IMG/VR virus record: IMGVR_UViG_3300035666_000007
Coordinates: 1-64,000 of that record
Origin: a virus
Strand: one strand, 5' to 3'
DNA: 64,000 bases
In this document: one piece after another, positions 1 through 7,626 of the stretch
Layout: each line of letters starts with the position of its first letter
Numbering within the stretch: the first letter of the stretch is position 1
The notes under the pieces: generated by a model
What the model was told of the DNA's origin: nothing
The model's database searches: none
The model's input: the letters and a program-made list of their open reading frames with translations, nothing else
Made by a program: the position numbers and the translations under genes

Positions 1-708
1 TTCCAGGACTCCCCGTATCGCTGGTCGAAAATGACTGGGGAAACTGGGGGAGTTTTTTATCTTGGCGAGGGAAATCCAGCCGCTGATATTAGCAGAAACC
101 AAACAGCAAGGTTTCAGCTTGAGACGTTCGTTGAGACACAGCCGGCGGCATTTAGTATCAGCGCAGCACTAATTCGTCACTCAAATCTTGGAGCCACCGT
201 TGGCTCTCCAAATCTTGCATTTTGCAGATCACGCGGCTCTGCCGTTGGTTCTAGAGCTATCTGCCAGGCGGATGACCGCCTGGGCACTCTTCTATTTCAA
301 GGGGCAGACGGGGTAGCTTTTATATCTGCTGCCTGGATTCGAGCACATGTAGACGGGGCTCCGATAATCGACAACGTTCCCGGCAGGCTTGATTTTTTCA
401 CTCGCCCCGCAGGAGGTGCAGAAACCCTGCGGCTCAGGCTCAATTCGTCAGGCAATCTACTTCTCGGAAATACCACCGGTACCGAGCGTTTATCTGTTAC
501 CGGAAACGCTCAGCTTACGGAGTCGGCTAATTCCTACATGATTGGCAGCAATAACGTTGTCGGATCTCGCAAAACTGGATGGGCCGTGCCAACCGGCACT
601 GCTACTCGAACCGCGTTTGACACATCCTCTGTCACCCTTCAGCAACTGGCTGAACGCCTCAAGGCCCTCATCGACGACCTGACCTCTCACGGCCTTATCG
701 GCGCTTAG
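1..708 (+). CDS. Phage tail fibre protein, C-terminal part (5' end outside window)
   Basis: The reading frame is open from base 1, ahead of the first ATG at 31, so the start lies upstream of the window. The visible 236 residues have a beta-rich receptor-binding region containing LGTLLFQGADG and PGRLDFFTRPAGG followed by ETLRLRLNSSGN. This layout is typical of phage tail fibres that end in a trimerising helix. The last 40 residues (TATRTAFDTSS, then LAERLKALIDDL) match the common C-terminal tail-fibre tag. It precedes the lysis genes, a usual position. Function is inferred from these motifs. Confidence 0.75.
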   Translation, partial: FQDSPYRWSKMTGETGGVFYLGEGNPAADISRNQTARFQLETFVETQPAAFSISAALIRHSNLGATVGSPNLAFCRSRGSAVGSRAICQADDRLGTLLFQGADGVAFISAAWIRAHVDGAPIIDNVPGRLDFFTRPAGGAETLRLRLNSSGNLLLGNTTGTERLSVTGNAQLTESANSYMIGSNNVVGSRKTGWAVPTGTATRTAFDTSSVTLQQLAERLKALIDDLTSHGLIGA

Positions 709-750
709 TCGAAAAACCGCTAAACTGCACCAATTGCCGCGTAAACTCTC

Positions 751-1101
751 ATGTCACAACCGACAATCACGTACAACTGGAAAATCGAGCGCCTTGACTG
801 CGCCCCCTCCGTAAATGAACTCAGCAATGTAGTTCGCAAGATTCACTGGAGACTGTTCGCCAGTGACGGGATCAACACTAGCGACTTGTACGGCGACATT
901 CTTCTTGGTGACGCCGACCCGGAGGATTTCACGGCCTACGAATCACTGACCGAAGTTGAGGTAGTCGCCTGGCTGGAGGCCGCGATCGACGCCCGTGCCG
1001 GCGAGGAGGAACCGTCCGTGGCCCAAATGCGCAGCGGCCTGGCTGGCATTCTGGCCGCCAGGCGGGCGCCAACGGTGGTAGCAACGCCGCTGCCCTGGTG
1101 A
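751..1101 (+). CDS. Small conserved phage protein next to tail fibre (DUF7936-like)
   Basis: A 116-residue protein beginning MSQPTITYNWKIERLDCAP. The opening TYNWKIERLDC, the YGDILLGDAD segment and the LTEVEVVAWLEAAI helix resemble a small family found beside tail-fibre genes in many phages and named only by DUF number. It lies 42 bp after the tail-fibre stop and is probably co-transcribed. The C-terminal 30 residues are Ala/Arg rich and look unstructured. The molecular role is unknown; a virion or tail-assembly role is an inference from position. Confidence 0.65.
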   Translation: MSQPTITYNWKIERLDCAPSVNELSNVVRKIHWRLFASDGINTSDLYGDILLGDADPEDFTAYESLTEVEVVAWLEAAIDARAGEEEPSVAQMRSGLAGILAARRAPTVVATPLPW

Positions 1102-1259
1102 TCGCCAAAGCTGGCCGCTGTTTTTATCGCAGTGGCCAGCAACACAATCAGTGACACAGTTGATAACTTAAAGCTTAAGAGGAGTCTGTCACCAGCTCGC
1201 TAGACTAACCTAGGCGATCAAAGACCAAGATCGCCACGTTTTTACCTGGAGCCAAGTAA

Positions 1260-1763
1260 GTGATTCAGCTTGTCAACTCCGTTCTTAAGTCCAGCACAAC
1301 TGGATCAGTGATCAGAGGCAGCCACGCCGGCTTATCAAAAGCCATGCCATCCGTCGCTTTCGGCGGATCCATGGTTGCTGGCATTGCGTCGATGATCGTC
1401 AGCGGCTACAAAATTGTTGACTGCATTCGCTACCAAACAAGACAGGGGCAGTGCGATATAATTATCGAAAACAATCTGCCTGGTGTGATCGCTGGCGGAG
1501 GAGTGCTTGCCGGTTGCTGGGGCGCTTTCAACACCTACAACCCAGGATTGCGCAAGGATGAGCAGGTAGGCGAGGTCGCGACAAGGGGGCTTGTTGCTTC
1601 CGCGAGGCCAGCTGCGCGAATCAACAGGTCGAATGTTAATCGTGTCATGCAGTTAAAAGAAGAGGGTAAGACTCAAAAAGAAATTGCCGAAGCATTGGGC
1701 ACAACCGTGTACGAAGTGCGCAAGTTGTTGCGATACGCAGAAGTCAGAGGCAGAGGCCGCTAA
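1260..1763 (+). CDS. Membrane protein with C-terminal helix-turn-helix; holin candidate
   Basis: GTG start, 167 residues. Two hydrophobic stretches (about residues 32-55 and 72-95) could span the membrane. The C-terminus (about 123-160) reads as a resolvase-type helix-turn-helix: VMQLKEEGKTQKEIAEALG then VYEVRKLLR. The gene lies 66 bp before the endolysin, the usual place for a holin, but a holin with a DNA-binding tail would be unusual. Alternatives are a membrane-tethered regulator or a non-specific helix pair. A 158-bp non-coding gap precedes it. Confidence 0.5.
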   Translation: MIQLVNSVLKSSTTGSVIRGSHAGLSKAMPSVAFGGSMVAGIASMIVSGYKIVDCIRYQTRQGQCDIIIENNLPGVIAGGGVLAGCWGAFNTYNPGLRKDEQVGEVATRGLVASARPAARINRSNVNRVMQLKEEGKTQKEIAEALGTTVYEVRKLLRYAEVRGRGR

Positions 1764-1828
1764 GCATTGGCGTAGCCCTGCTGCTCGGCTCTACGATATG
1801 CGTATTGCAACAGACAGGGCTTTGCGGC

Positions 1829-3073
1829 ATGAGCGAAGAAATTACCGCCAGTAATTACGCCAAGCATTTCGACCCGAGCAAGGCCAATCATCTGGCTTTT
1901 TTTCAGGCTCTTCTTGATCGAGTCAGCGAACTCGACCCGAAAGCGCTGCAAGAGGGGGGCGATCTCAGAGGGATCTGGACGGCGGCTGTAGGAACCAGGG
2001 CTCCATCAACGCCTGGAGCGGAATCAGAGGGCCCAGCGGGGCAGCAGGGACAGGCTGGCGGGACCTGGGCGAGCGTCGAGAGAATGGCCAAGGCGGCTGG
2101 CGCCAAGTATCCCGAGCTGGTGGCGGCCCAATGGGCGCTGGAATCGGGCTGGGGGAAGCACACCAGCGGGCGCCACAACTATTTCGGCCTCAAGGGTGGT
2201 GGAAGCGCAAAGAAAACAACCGAGTACGTGAACGGCAAGCCGGTGACTATCACCGATGAGTTCTTGAATTTCGCCTCGCTTCAGGAGTGTGTTGCCTACC
2301 TTGTCGATCGCTGGTACAAAGATTTCAAAAATTACAAAGGCGTGAACAGAGCGCCTAGTCGGGACGAGGCAGCAAAAATGCTCCAGGCGGAAGGATATGC
2401 GACCGACCCTGAATACAGCGACAAACTTGTAAAACGAATGAACAAGCACTCACCCGTCAAAAAGCTGGTAACACAACAGCCTTCTGTGTCTCCCGCAAGC
2501 GCTGTTAAGGCCGATGCGTCGCAGTGGAAGGCGAGAGTCAGTGCGCTGAATCTCTCCCAGCCCAATGCTTCCACGTGCCAAGCGGCTTGCATTGCAATGG
2601 CGGTAAGCGACAAAAACATCATTGGCATCAGAAACAAGCTGATTGCGACTGGGCGATCAGCCGGTGATCCATCCGCGATGGCTCAGGTGATCAGAACGTA
2701 CAAAAACGTCAATTACGTTTACGACGGTGACGCATCACTGGAAAAAGTTTATGGATGGCTTAAGGAAGGCGAACTCCTCATCACCCACGGCTGGTTTACG
2801 GTGTCCGGGCATGTCATCATTCTTGACGGCCTCGTCCAAAATCCTGCCAGCAAAAATTACTCCTTGGATGTAAAAGATCCCTGGTCGGAATTTGACGGCC
2901 CAAGCTGGAGCTACAACAAAACAAGTAAGTTTTTTGACGGATTCTACAGTGAAAACATTATTTACGCCGCCTGTGTCGCCGGAACAAGTGCGATCAATGC
3001 AGCGTCTGTTTACAGGTCGAAAGCGCTAAACAGGAAGCGTGGCGGCATGTGGGTGCATCGCTTTAAGCCCTAG
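1829..3073 (+). CDS. Bifunctional endolysin: GH73-type glucosaminidase plus C39-like peptidase
   Basis: 414 residues from ATG 1829, which begins MSEEITASNYAKHF; an upstream in-frame codon lacks support. Residues about 75-210 match a FlgJ/GH73 N-acetylglucosaminidase: ELVAAQWALESGWGK carries the catalytic Glu and NYFGLKG follows. Residues about 240-400 look like a papain-fold C39-type peptidase, with Cys in TCQAACIAMA, His in VSGHVIILDG and Asp in VKDPW as the likely triad. The pair would cut glycan strands and peptide cross-links of peptidoglycan. It ends convergently with the sigma-factor gene, overlapping by 4 bp. Confidence 0.8.
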   Translation: MSEEITASNYAKHFDPSKANHLAFFQALLDRVSELDPKALQEGGDLRGIWTAAVGTRAPSTPGAESEGPAGQQGQAGGTWASVERMAKAAGAKYPELVAAQWALESGWGKHTSGRHNYFGLKGGGSAKKTTEYVNGKPVTITDEFLNFASLQECVAYLVDRWYKDFKNYKGVNRAPSRDEAAKMLQAEGYATDPEYSDKLVKRMNKHSPVKKLVTQQPSVSPASAVKADASQWKARVSALNLSQPNASTCQAACIAMAVSDKNIIGIRNKLIATGRSAGDPSAMAQVIRTYKNVNYVYDGDASLEKVYGWLKEGELLITHGWFTVSGHVIILDGLVQNPASKNYSLDVKDPWSEFDGPSWSYNKTSKFFDGFYSENIIYAACVAGTSAINAASVYRSKALNRKRGGMWVHRFKP

Positions 3074-3969
3074 CGGCCAAAGGACAAGCCAATGCTTCTT
3101 TGGGCTTCTATTGTTGCCTTGCACAGTGTGACACCCTTTCTCTCGGCGTCTTGCAGTTGATGCCTGGAAAGGCCTGTTGCGTCTTGCAAATCCTTCCAGG
3201 TGGTAGGAACTTCTCTTGATCTCTCGATGACAACATACCTTGTCAAGTCGTCAAGATAATTCTCAAGGGCAAAAAACAGCTCTTCCAGCATCGTGTCGAA
3301 CTCAAGGCTTTCCACCGTATTGATATTAGTACAATCTTCTATTTTGTCGCCCATGGAGAACTGCCCTTCATCGCCCTCCATTTTAATGTCGAGGCTGGAA
3401 GGGGGTTGCGCTCTCTGAAGCGCTGCAATCAATTCGTCAACCGAAATTCCAACTAATTCCGAAATCTCCTTAAATGTCGGACGGCGATTAAAATTTCGAG
3501 TAAGCTCCTCAGCCGCTTTATTGATCTTTCCGAGCAGATCGTGGAAACTGGTCGGAAGGCGAATCGATGAATCCGACAGCTTGATCGACCTTTGCATTGC
3601 CTGCCTGATCCACCAGTAGCAATAGGTTGAAAATTTGTAGCCCCTGCTAAAGTCAAACTTTTCTACGGCCCTGATAAGGGCAACATTGCCGTCCTGGATT
3701 AAATCAATCAGCTCAAGTGTCTTGCACATGTGATGATACTTTGTTGCGATATTTACCACCAATCGCAAATTGCAATTTATAAACTTTTGCTTTGCTTTTT
3801 TGCAGACGACAATTTCGATCTGCTCGCTCGTGTCCAGTGATTCTTTTGCCTCCAGTTCGTTAAGCCTTGCGACACGGCGCCCCAGCTCAATCTCCTCCTC
3901 GGGGCGAAGGAGGGGGTATCTGCCGATCTCGTTGAGATAGCGCTTGATTGAGGGGTCGGTCTTGGCCAC
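3070..3969 (-). CDS. Phage-encoded sigma-70 family factor (group-2 like)
   Basis: 299 residues, GTG start; a TAG lies four codons upstream in frame. Region 1.2 is clear (KRYLNEIGRYPLL, then EEEIELGRRV). Region 2 is strong: NLRLVVNIATKYH, LIDLIQDGNVALIRAVEKFD and FSTYCYWWIRQAM, so core binding and -10 melting should be intact. Region 3 is present (RPTFKEISELVGIS). Region 4 keeps a helix-turn-helix (TWKDLQDATGLSRHQLQDAERKG) but departs from the usual region 4.2 consensus, so -35 recognition may differ. It resembles non-essential cyanobacterial sigma factors and probably redirects host polymerase to late genes. Confidence 0.85.
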   Translation of the reverse strand: MAKTDPSIKRYLNEIGRYPLLRPEEEIELGRRVARLNELEAKESLDTSEQIEIVVCKKAKQKFINCNLRLVVNIATKYHHMCKTLELIDLIQDGNVALIRAVEKFDFSRGYKFSTYCYWWIRQAMQRSIKLSDSSIRLPTSFHDLLGKINKAAEELTRNFNRRPTFKEISELVGISVDELIAALQRAQPPSSLDIKMEGDEGQFSMGDKIEDCTNINTVESLEFDTMLEELFFALENYLDDLTRYVVIERSREVPTTWKDLQDATGLSRHQLQDAERKGVTLCKATIEAQRSIGLSFGR

Positions 3970-4165
3970 CGCCAGATACTACCTGCGGACGGTGCGTTTT
4001 CCGCGTCACGCGCCTCACGGATCCCAGCGGGCAACCCATTTCGGGCGGAAAAGTGCCGATTGGCCACTATTGGACCAAGGTAGATATATTCAGCAAACCC
4101 TGTTAGAGTTGGGCACATGCCTCTTTCTGGTGAACCAACCAAGCTATCGCCCCGAAGACGAATTC

Positions 4166-4354
4166 ATGGAAGCCTCCAATGCCATGAGGCTAAAACAGCT
4201 GCACAAAGAAAAGGATTACAACGGGCTTCTTGAGCTGGCCTTAATGCTTAACCACGAAGCGGCCTACAATCACAGCAGAATGATATATTTCATGCACGAG
4301 GCATCGTCGCAATCGGCGTGGACACCTGAAAAAGCGCAAAAAAATGGTCACTAG
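4166..4354 (+). CDS. Small hypothetical protein
   Basis: 62 residues from ATG 4166, beginning MEASNAMRLKQL. It is mostly helical with many Ala, Leu, Glu and His residues and no recognisable motif. It is divergent from the sigma gene and convergent with dcd. A weak TTGG/TAGATA promoter-like region lies near 4060-4095. The longer frame upstream is less protein-like, so the internal ATG is preferred. Function unknown. Confidence 0.45.
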   Translation: MEASNAMRLKQLHKEKDYNGLLELALMLNHEAAYNHSRMIYFMHEASSQSAWTPEKAQKNGH

Positions 4355-4391
4355 GTCCAGCAAGGCCTCCAGTGACCACCGACAACCCCGA

Positions 4392-4904
4392 TCAGCCCAT
4401 GCTTGCCTGCACGCTACCGCAGTTGTTGTATCTGCCAACAAGCGAGTAGTCCTTCGACGGGGCTGACTTCATTTCGCCAAATACCATTTGCCCAATTGGC
4501 ATTCCGCTCCAAATTGGCACAGAGTGAAATCTGCGAATAGAGTGAAGCTCAAGCGTCATGCTGCTATTCGAGAAGCCTGGATCACCAAATCCTGCCAGCG
4601 CATGAGAAATTCCCTCACGACCCCTGCTTGATTTCAAGCAAAACCAGGCAGCAAGTACGGGCGGAATGAAGAACTTCTCAACCGTGTGCGCAAGAATGAA
4701 TTCTTGGGGGGCTAACTGGTAAGGGCTCTCTCTGCTTGTGTGCTCAATAGAGAGGCACTTAAGATCTGGCGAATCTGATGTTTCCACCATAATTGTTTTG
4801 CCAAGACGGACATCGATGGATGCCGGACCAATAAGACTGTCGTCATAATTTTGGATCGCTCCATCCAGGCATAATTTGCGAATTTCGTGGTCGGGAAGAT
4901 ACAT
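4392..4904 (-). CDS. dcd: dCTP deaminase (Dcd)
   Basis: 170 residues from ATG 4904 (MYLPDHEIRKLCLDG). Family motifs are present: SLIGPASIDVRLG near the N-terminus, EFILAHTVEKF, LKSSRGREGISHALAGFGDPGF (the region with the catalytic Glu and nucleotide-binding residues) and MPIGQMVFGE. It deaminates dCTP to dUTP, feeding dUMP to thymidylate synthesis; the window also encodes ThyX and a dNMP kinase. Whether it is mono- or bifunctional (with dUTPase activity) cannot be told from sequence. It is the last gene before sigma in this minus-strand run. Confidence 0.88.
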   Translation of the reverse strand: MYLPDHEIRKLCLDGAIQNYDDSLIGPASIDVRLGKTIMVETSDSPDLKCLSIEHTSRESPYQLAPQEFILAHTVEKFFIPPVLAAWFCLKSSRGREGISHALAGFGDPGFSNSSMTLELHSIRRFHSVPIWSGMPIGQMVFGEMKSAPSKDYSLVGRYNNCGSVQASMG

Positions 4905-4906
4905 TG

Positions 4907-5041
4907 CTATTTGTCGCTCATTAGTGAGTCTAGCCTGATCAAAAATAGGCCACCAAGACACAGGACGAGAGGAACAAGTGTCGGAAGCGCAACTTGCCAC
5001 CATCGCCAATCGATGTATCCATCAAGCTTTAAGACTACCAA
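4907..5041 (-). CDS. Small single-span membrane protein
   Basis: 44 residues from a TTG start at 5041, ending MSDK. One long hydrophobic stretch (VALPTLVPLVLCLGGLFLI) should span the membrane. It overlaps the end of the upstream gene by 20 bp and stops 2 bp before dcd, so it appears to be in the operon. The start codon is uncertain because no in-frame ATG exists nearby. No family recognised; a lysis or superinfection role is only a guess. Confidence 0.45.
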   Translation of the reverse strand: MVVLKLDGYIDWRWWQVALPTLVPLVLCLGGLFLIRLDSLMSDK

Positions 5042-5282
5042 GAGAACTTGAACCAATGTTGCCGACAAGCAAGAAGCTGTTGTCGGCAAGCCAGTCACTG
5101 AAGTCTTTGACGGTCTTCGCGTGATTCCCCTCACTGTCCTGCGTCCTGCGATTGAACATGTTGCCGGTAGAGCCCAGTGTAGGAGCCGTGCATCGGATGA
5201 TCTCGTTTGTCGCGCCCCTGCTCAAAGTAAAGACGTTCCATGAGTTCAATCTTTTGATTTTCGGTCGTGGGATGACAATCAA
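5022..5282 (-). CDS. Hypothetical protein
   Basis: 86 residues from a TTG start that overlaps the MazG stop codon (TTGA arrangement), suggesting translational coupling. An alternative is ATG at 5162, giving about 46 residues. The C-terminus is Gly/Ser rich. No motif recognised. Its place between the MazG-like gene and dcd suggests the nucleotide-metabolism operon but says nothing about activity. Confidence 0.5.
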   Translation of the reverse strand: MIVIPRPKIKRLNSWNVFTLSRGATNEIIRCTAPTLGSTGNMFNRRTQDSEGNHAKTVKDFSDWLADNSFLLVGNIGSSSLGSLKA

Positions 5283-5683
5283 GCATCGCTCTTGTTGACT
5301 AGATCAGAAAGGGTAGGGGGCTTGTAGAGCGCCCCTTTCAAGATTTTACCATCCTCTCTCCTGACGGGCCTTCCGTCTTCGCCGAGCTTGCTCATGTTGC
5401 TTTCAAAAACTCTTTTCATCGCCTCGTCAAGATCCCAGCCCATGAACGCCGCCATTTGAAAGCAAACAAAAACAAGGTCGGCAAGCTCTTTCAGGAGATT
5501 TTGCGCCAGGGCGTCGCTGGTAGATTCAGGCGCAGAAGAATAAAGCGCGCAAGCCTCGATGGTTTCAATGAATTCTTCAGTGATCAGTCGTTGCTGAAGC
5601 TCGAAAGCACCAGGGCGGTGGCAACTCCAGGGGCTGAATTCAAATGCTTCCCTGAATTCGATCGCGTCTTGATAGTGAGACAT
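5279..5683 (-). CDS. MazG-like nucleotide pyrophosphohydrolase
   Basis: 134 residues from ATG 5683 (MSHYQDAIEFREAF). The start at 5755 would place the gene across a terminator, so it is rejected. MazG-type helices and metal ligands are visible: LITEEFIETIEAC (ExxE) and NLLKELADLVFVCFQMA (ExxD), followed by EAMKRVFESNMSKLGEDG. It would hydrolyse dNTPs or NTPs to NMP plus PPi. In phages this is linked to host nucleotide turnover or (p)ppGpp control. Confidence 0.82.
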   Translation of the reverse strand: MSHYQDAIEFREAFEFSPWSCHRPGAFELQQRLITEEFIETIEACALYSSAPESTSDALAQNLLKELADLVFVCFQMAAFMGWDLDEAMKRVFESNMSKLGEDGRPVRREDGKILKGALYKPPTLSDLVNKSDA

Positions 5684-5702
5684 TGAGTGCAGTTGTTCGT
5701 GC

Positions 5703-5731
5703 AAAATAAAAGCCCCGTCTTTCGGCGGGGC
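5703..5731 (-). terminator. Rho-independent terminator after cyAbrB-like gene
   Basis: GCCCCG and CGGGGC form a GC-rich stem around an 8-base loop, followed on the minus strand by a T-rich tract (TTTTATTTT). It lies 25 bp past the stop of the cyAbrB-like gene and upstream of the MazG-like start, so it separates the two transcription units. Confidence 0.8.
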
Positions 5732-5755
5732 GCAGTGGTTAATCGAATCGACCAA

Positions 5756-6310
5756 TCACAGGTCGAGGTCGTCGCCAGAATCAGTAGCGTCAGCTTCGCC
5801 AGCGTAGGGGGTCAGCACGATTCGCCCGGCCTTGGACTGCACATGCACTTGAGCGCCAGGCTCGAAGCCAGCAATGGTGCTGTGGCGAACGCCCACGACG
5901 ATGTTGCCGTTTTTCACCACGGTCACGACAGGCTTGCGACCGGCACGAGCGCTGTAAGCACGCTTGGTCGGAGCAAACTCCAGTTCAGGGTTGGAAGCGG
6001 CGCTGATGGCTGCCCAGAACTGCGGCTTGTGCAGCGTCACCTTGACCTCCTCCGTGACGGGGTCGGTCTTCTTGGTGTAGTAGCCGGCGTTGTAGATCAC
6101 GTCGTCCAGAGGCTGAGCCTTGTTCGCCTTGGCGAAGTCCAGCAGCTCCTGGCCTACTTTGCGCTCGCCCTTGACAACGATGAGCTTGGGCTTTTGGGCT
6201 TCGGCAGAAGCTTCGACGGTTTCAGCGGCTTCGACGGTTTCGGTAGACATTTCGGTTGCGGATTCAGGTTCGAGAATAGCGGTGGCTTCTGCTTGCTTGC
6301 GGCGAGGCAC
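5756..6310 (-). CDS. cyAbrB-like transcriptional regulator
   Basis: 184 residues from GTG 6310. After a disordered Glu/Ala N-terminus, residues about 40-105 resemble the N-terminal half of cyanobacterial cyAbrB proteins (VGQELLDFAKANKAQPLDDV, then YNAGYYTKK). The C-terminal half (GRKPVVTVVKNGNIVVGVRH, then PGAQVHVQSKAGRIVLTP) parallels the cyAbrB swapped-hairpin DNA-binding region (GNGNLLIG, PGDEFEI). cyAbrB factors control carbon/nitrogen and cell-cycle genes in the host; a phage copy could mimic or displace them. It has its own promoter and terminator. An in-frame ATT at 6319 fits the AAGGAG site better than the GTG does. Confidence 0.75.
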   Translation of the reverse strand: MPRRKQAEATAILEPESATEMSTETVEAAETVEASAEAQKPKLIVVKGERKVGQELLDFAKANKAQPLDDVIYNAGYYTKKTDPVTEEVKVTLHKPQFWAAISAASNPELEFAPTKRAYSARAGRKPVVTVVKNGNIVVGVRHSTIAGFEPGAQVHVQSKAGRIVLTPYAGEADATDSGDDLDL

Positions 6311-6334
6311 GGCGAGAATGGGTGGAACTCCTTA

Positions 6335-6363
6335 ATAGTAGGCGCACGAGGCGGTTTTTGCAA
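6335..6363 (-). promoter_or_regulatory. Sigma-70 type promoter for cyAbrB-like gene
   Basis: TTGCAA, 17-bp spacer, TACTAT on the minus strand. An AAGGAG Shine-Dalgarno follows directly downstream of the -10, giving a very short leader into the cyAbrB-like gene. Confidence 0.7.
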
Positions 6364-6384
6364 GCCCCCCTCTTATGTACCGGC

Positions 6385-6933
6385 TCATGGCAGAAGCTCA
6401 ATGGCCAGTTGCGATGCGTGCTCTTCGTCAAGCCTTGCAACAGAGATCCAGGCCCCCGCCTGGCGCCCCTCCGGCGTGAAAACCTTCATGGCACTGCCGG
6501 AAACGATCATTGCGTCGTCTTGGTAACAGACGCCAGTGAGCGAGTCGCCAATCGCCCTGAGCAGTTTGTCGTAATCTTTTTTTTGTGAATGGAAGACGGG
6601 TGAACTTGGCTTGACGCGGCCAAGACTCGTGTAGTGAAGCTTTGGCCGAGGAAGGTAAAACAGAACCCTTAAGACAAAAAGTCCTTCCATCTCCCAGTCG
6701 CTCGGAAGCATTAAGCGTGCGACGTTCCCAACACTTGCCCGCCAAGAGCTGAGATTTTTGTCCTGTTCAACCATGTTGACGACAACTTTGAGCTTGCCAG
6801 TGTTTTTATCTTTGACAGCCCGCCCAAATGCCGTCTTGCTGCCTTGACAAGCTGGGGTACCGGCAACAAAGAATTCATGCTTTTTTATCGTTGCCTGCCG
6901 CAGCGCTTCGCTCAGGGTGGCTTTCGATGGCAT
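6385..6933 (-). CDS. rusA: RusA-family Holliday junction resolvase
   Basis: 182 residues. The N-terminus has VAGTPACQGSKTAFGRAV, the RusA-type opening. The central segment KKDYDKLLRAIGDSL then YQDDAMIVSG holds the Asp cluster that coordinates metal in RusA (DxD/K and DD). It would resolve branched DNA made during phage recombination, matching the ERF and SSB genes upstream. It overlaps the preceding gene by 59 bp if ATG 6933 is used; a later start is possible because the conserved part begins near residue 20. Confidence 0.82.
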   Translation of the reverse strand: MPSKATLSEALRQATIKKHEFFVAGTPACQGSKTAFGRAVKDKNTGKLKVVVNMVEQDKNLSSWRASVGNVARLMLPSDWEMEGLFVLRVLFYLPRPKLHYTSLGRVKPSSPVFHSQKKDYDKLLRAIGDSLTGVCYQDDAMIVSGSAMKVFTPEGRQAGAWISVARLDEEHASQLAIELLP

Positions 6934-7624
6934 CGTTCAGCTTGTAGACTTCTATTAGCCTAGCTATTAAGATACGAGTCTTGTACTTGTCAAGGCGAGA
7001 GTAAAGCTCTCTGGCCAGCTTTTCGATTTCGCTAACGGTTGGATACTGAAAAAGCTTAATTGGCGTCAATACTTTTCTGACGTGCGGCTTTATTATTTCT
7101 TTGTAGGCCTTGGGTAAGCTGTTATATTTTCTGTTTGGACCAATATACTTTAACTCATCAGGAGAGTTGAGGTAGATGAGTTTAAGCAAGTTAAGGTAGT
7201 GATATTTTTTTTCCGTTGGTCCGCTCATTTTTGAAATTGCTATCCTGAGACGGCGAAACTCCCAATATGAATCTGGAAACTCAAAGGAGTCCGGGTCCTC
7301 TTCGTGCAGCCATTGAATAAATCGCCTGATCTGACCGTCTCTTGATTTGCCATCGGCATCCAGCCTTGCGCACGTTGCCAAAAAGTCAGGCAAGTTCTTG
7401 ATCCCAAGGCCATAATGAAAGTTGTAAAAAAAATCCTTGACGCCCCCCAGCCTTGCTTGTCTTCCGTTGATTGTCGTATATCCAAGGTAGACCTTTCTTT
7501 TAATTATCTCCTCCATCGCTTCAAAAAAAAGCTCTGACATATTTCCGTTAACTACGTTAGAGAGATGCAGCCTGGCGTTGGCGACCAGGACTGCATCGTG
7601 CTCTTCTGATCTTCCTCCTTTCAT
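6875..7624 (-). CDS. Hypothetical protein, 249 residues
   Basis: Mostly helical and basic, with aromatic-rich stretches (FFYNFHYGLGIKNLPDFLA; DSYWEFRRLRIAI). No family recognised. It lies between dNMP kinase (2 bp away) and rusA (59-bp overlap), so it belongs to the DNA-metabolism operon. Base use is like its neighbours. A DNA-processing partner is plausible from context only. Confidence 0.6.
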   Translation of the reverse strand: MKGGRSEEHDAVLVANARLHLSNVVNGNMSELFFEAMEEIIKRKVYLGYTTINGRQARLGGVKDFFYNFHYGLGIKNLPDFLATCARLDADGKSRDGQIRRFIQWLHEEDPDSFEFPDSYWEFRRLRIAISKMSGPTEKKYHYLNLLKLIYLNSPDELKYIGPNRKYNSLPKAYKEIIKPHVRKVLTPIKLFQYPTVSEIEKLARELYSRLDKYKTRILIARLIEVYKLNDAIESHPERSAAAGNDKKA

Positions 7625-7626
7625 CG

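Noticed and set aside
1-708. Diversity-generating retroelement target in the tail fibre
   Set aside because: No reverse transcriptase and no second template copy with A-specific differences were seen in the window.
5279-5755. MazG-like gene starting at 5755
   Set aside because: That start would place the first 24 codons across the terminator at 5703-5731; ATG 5683 fits family length.
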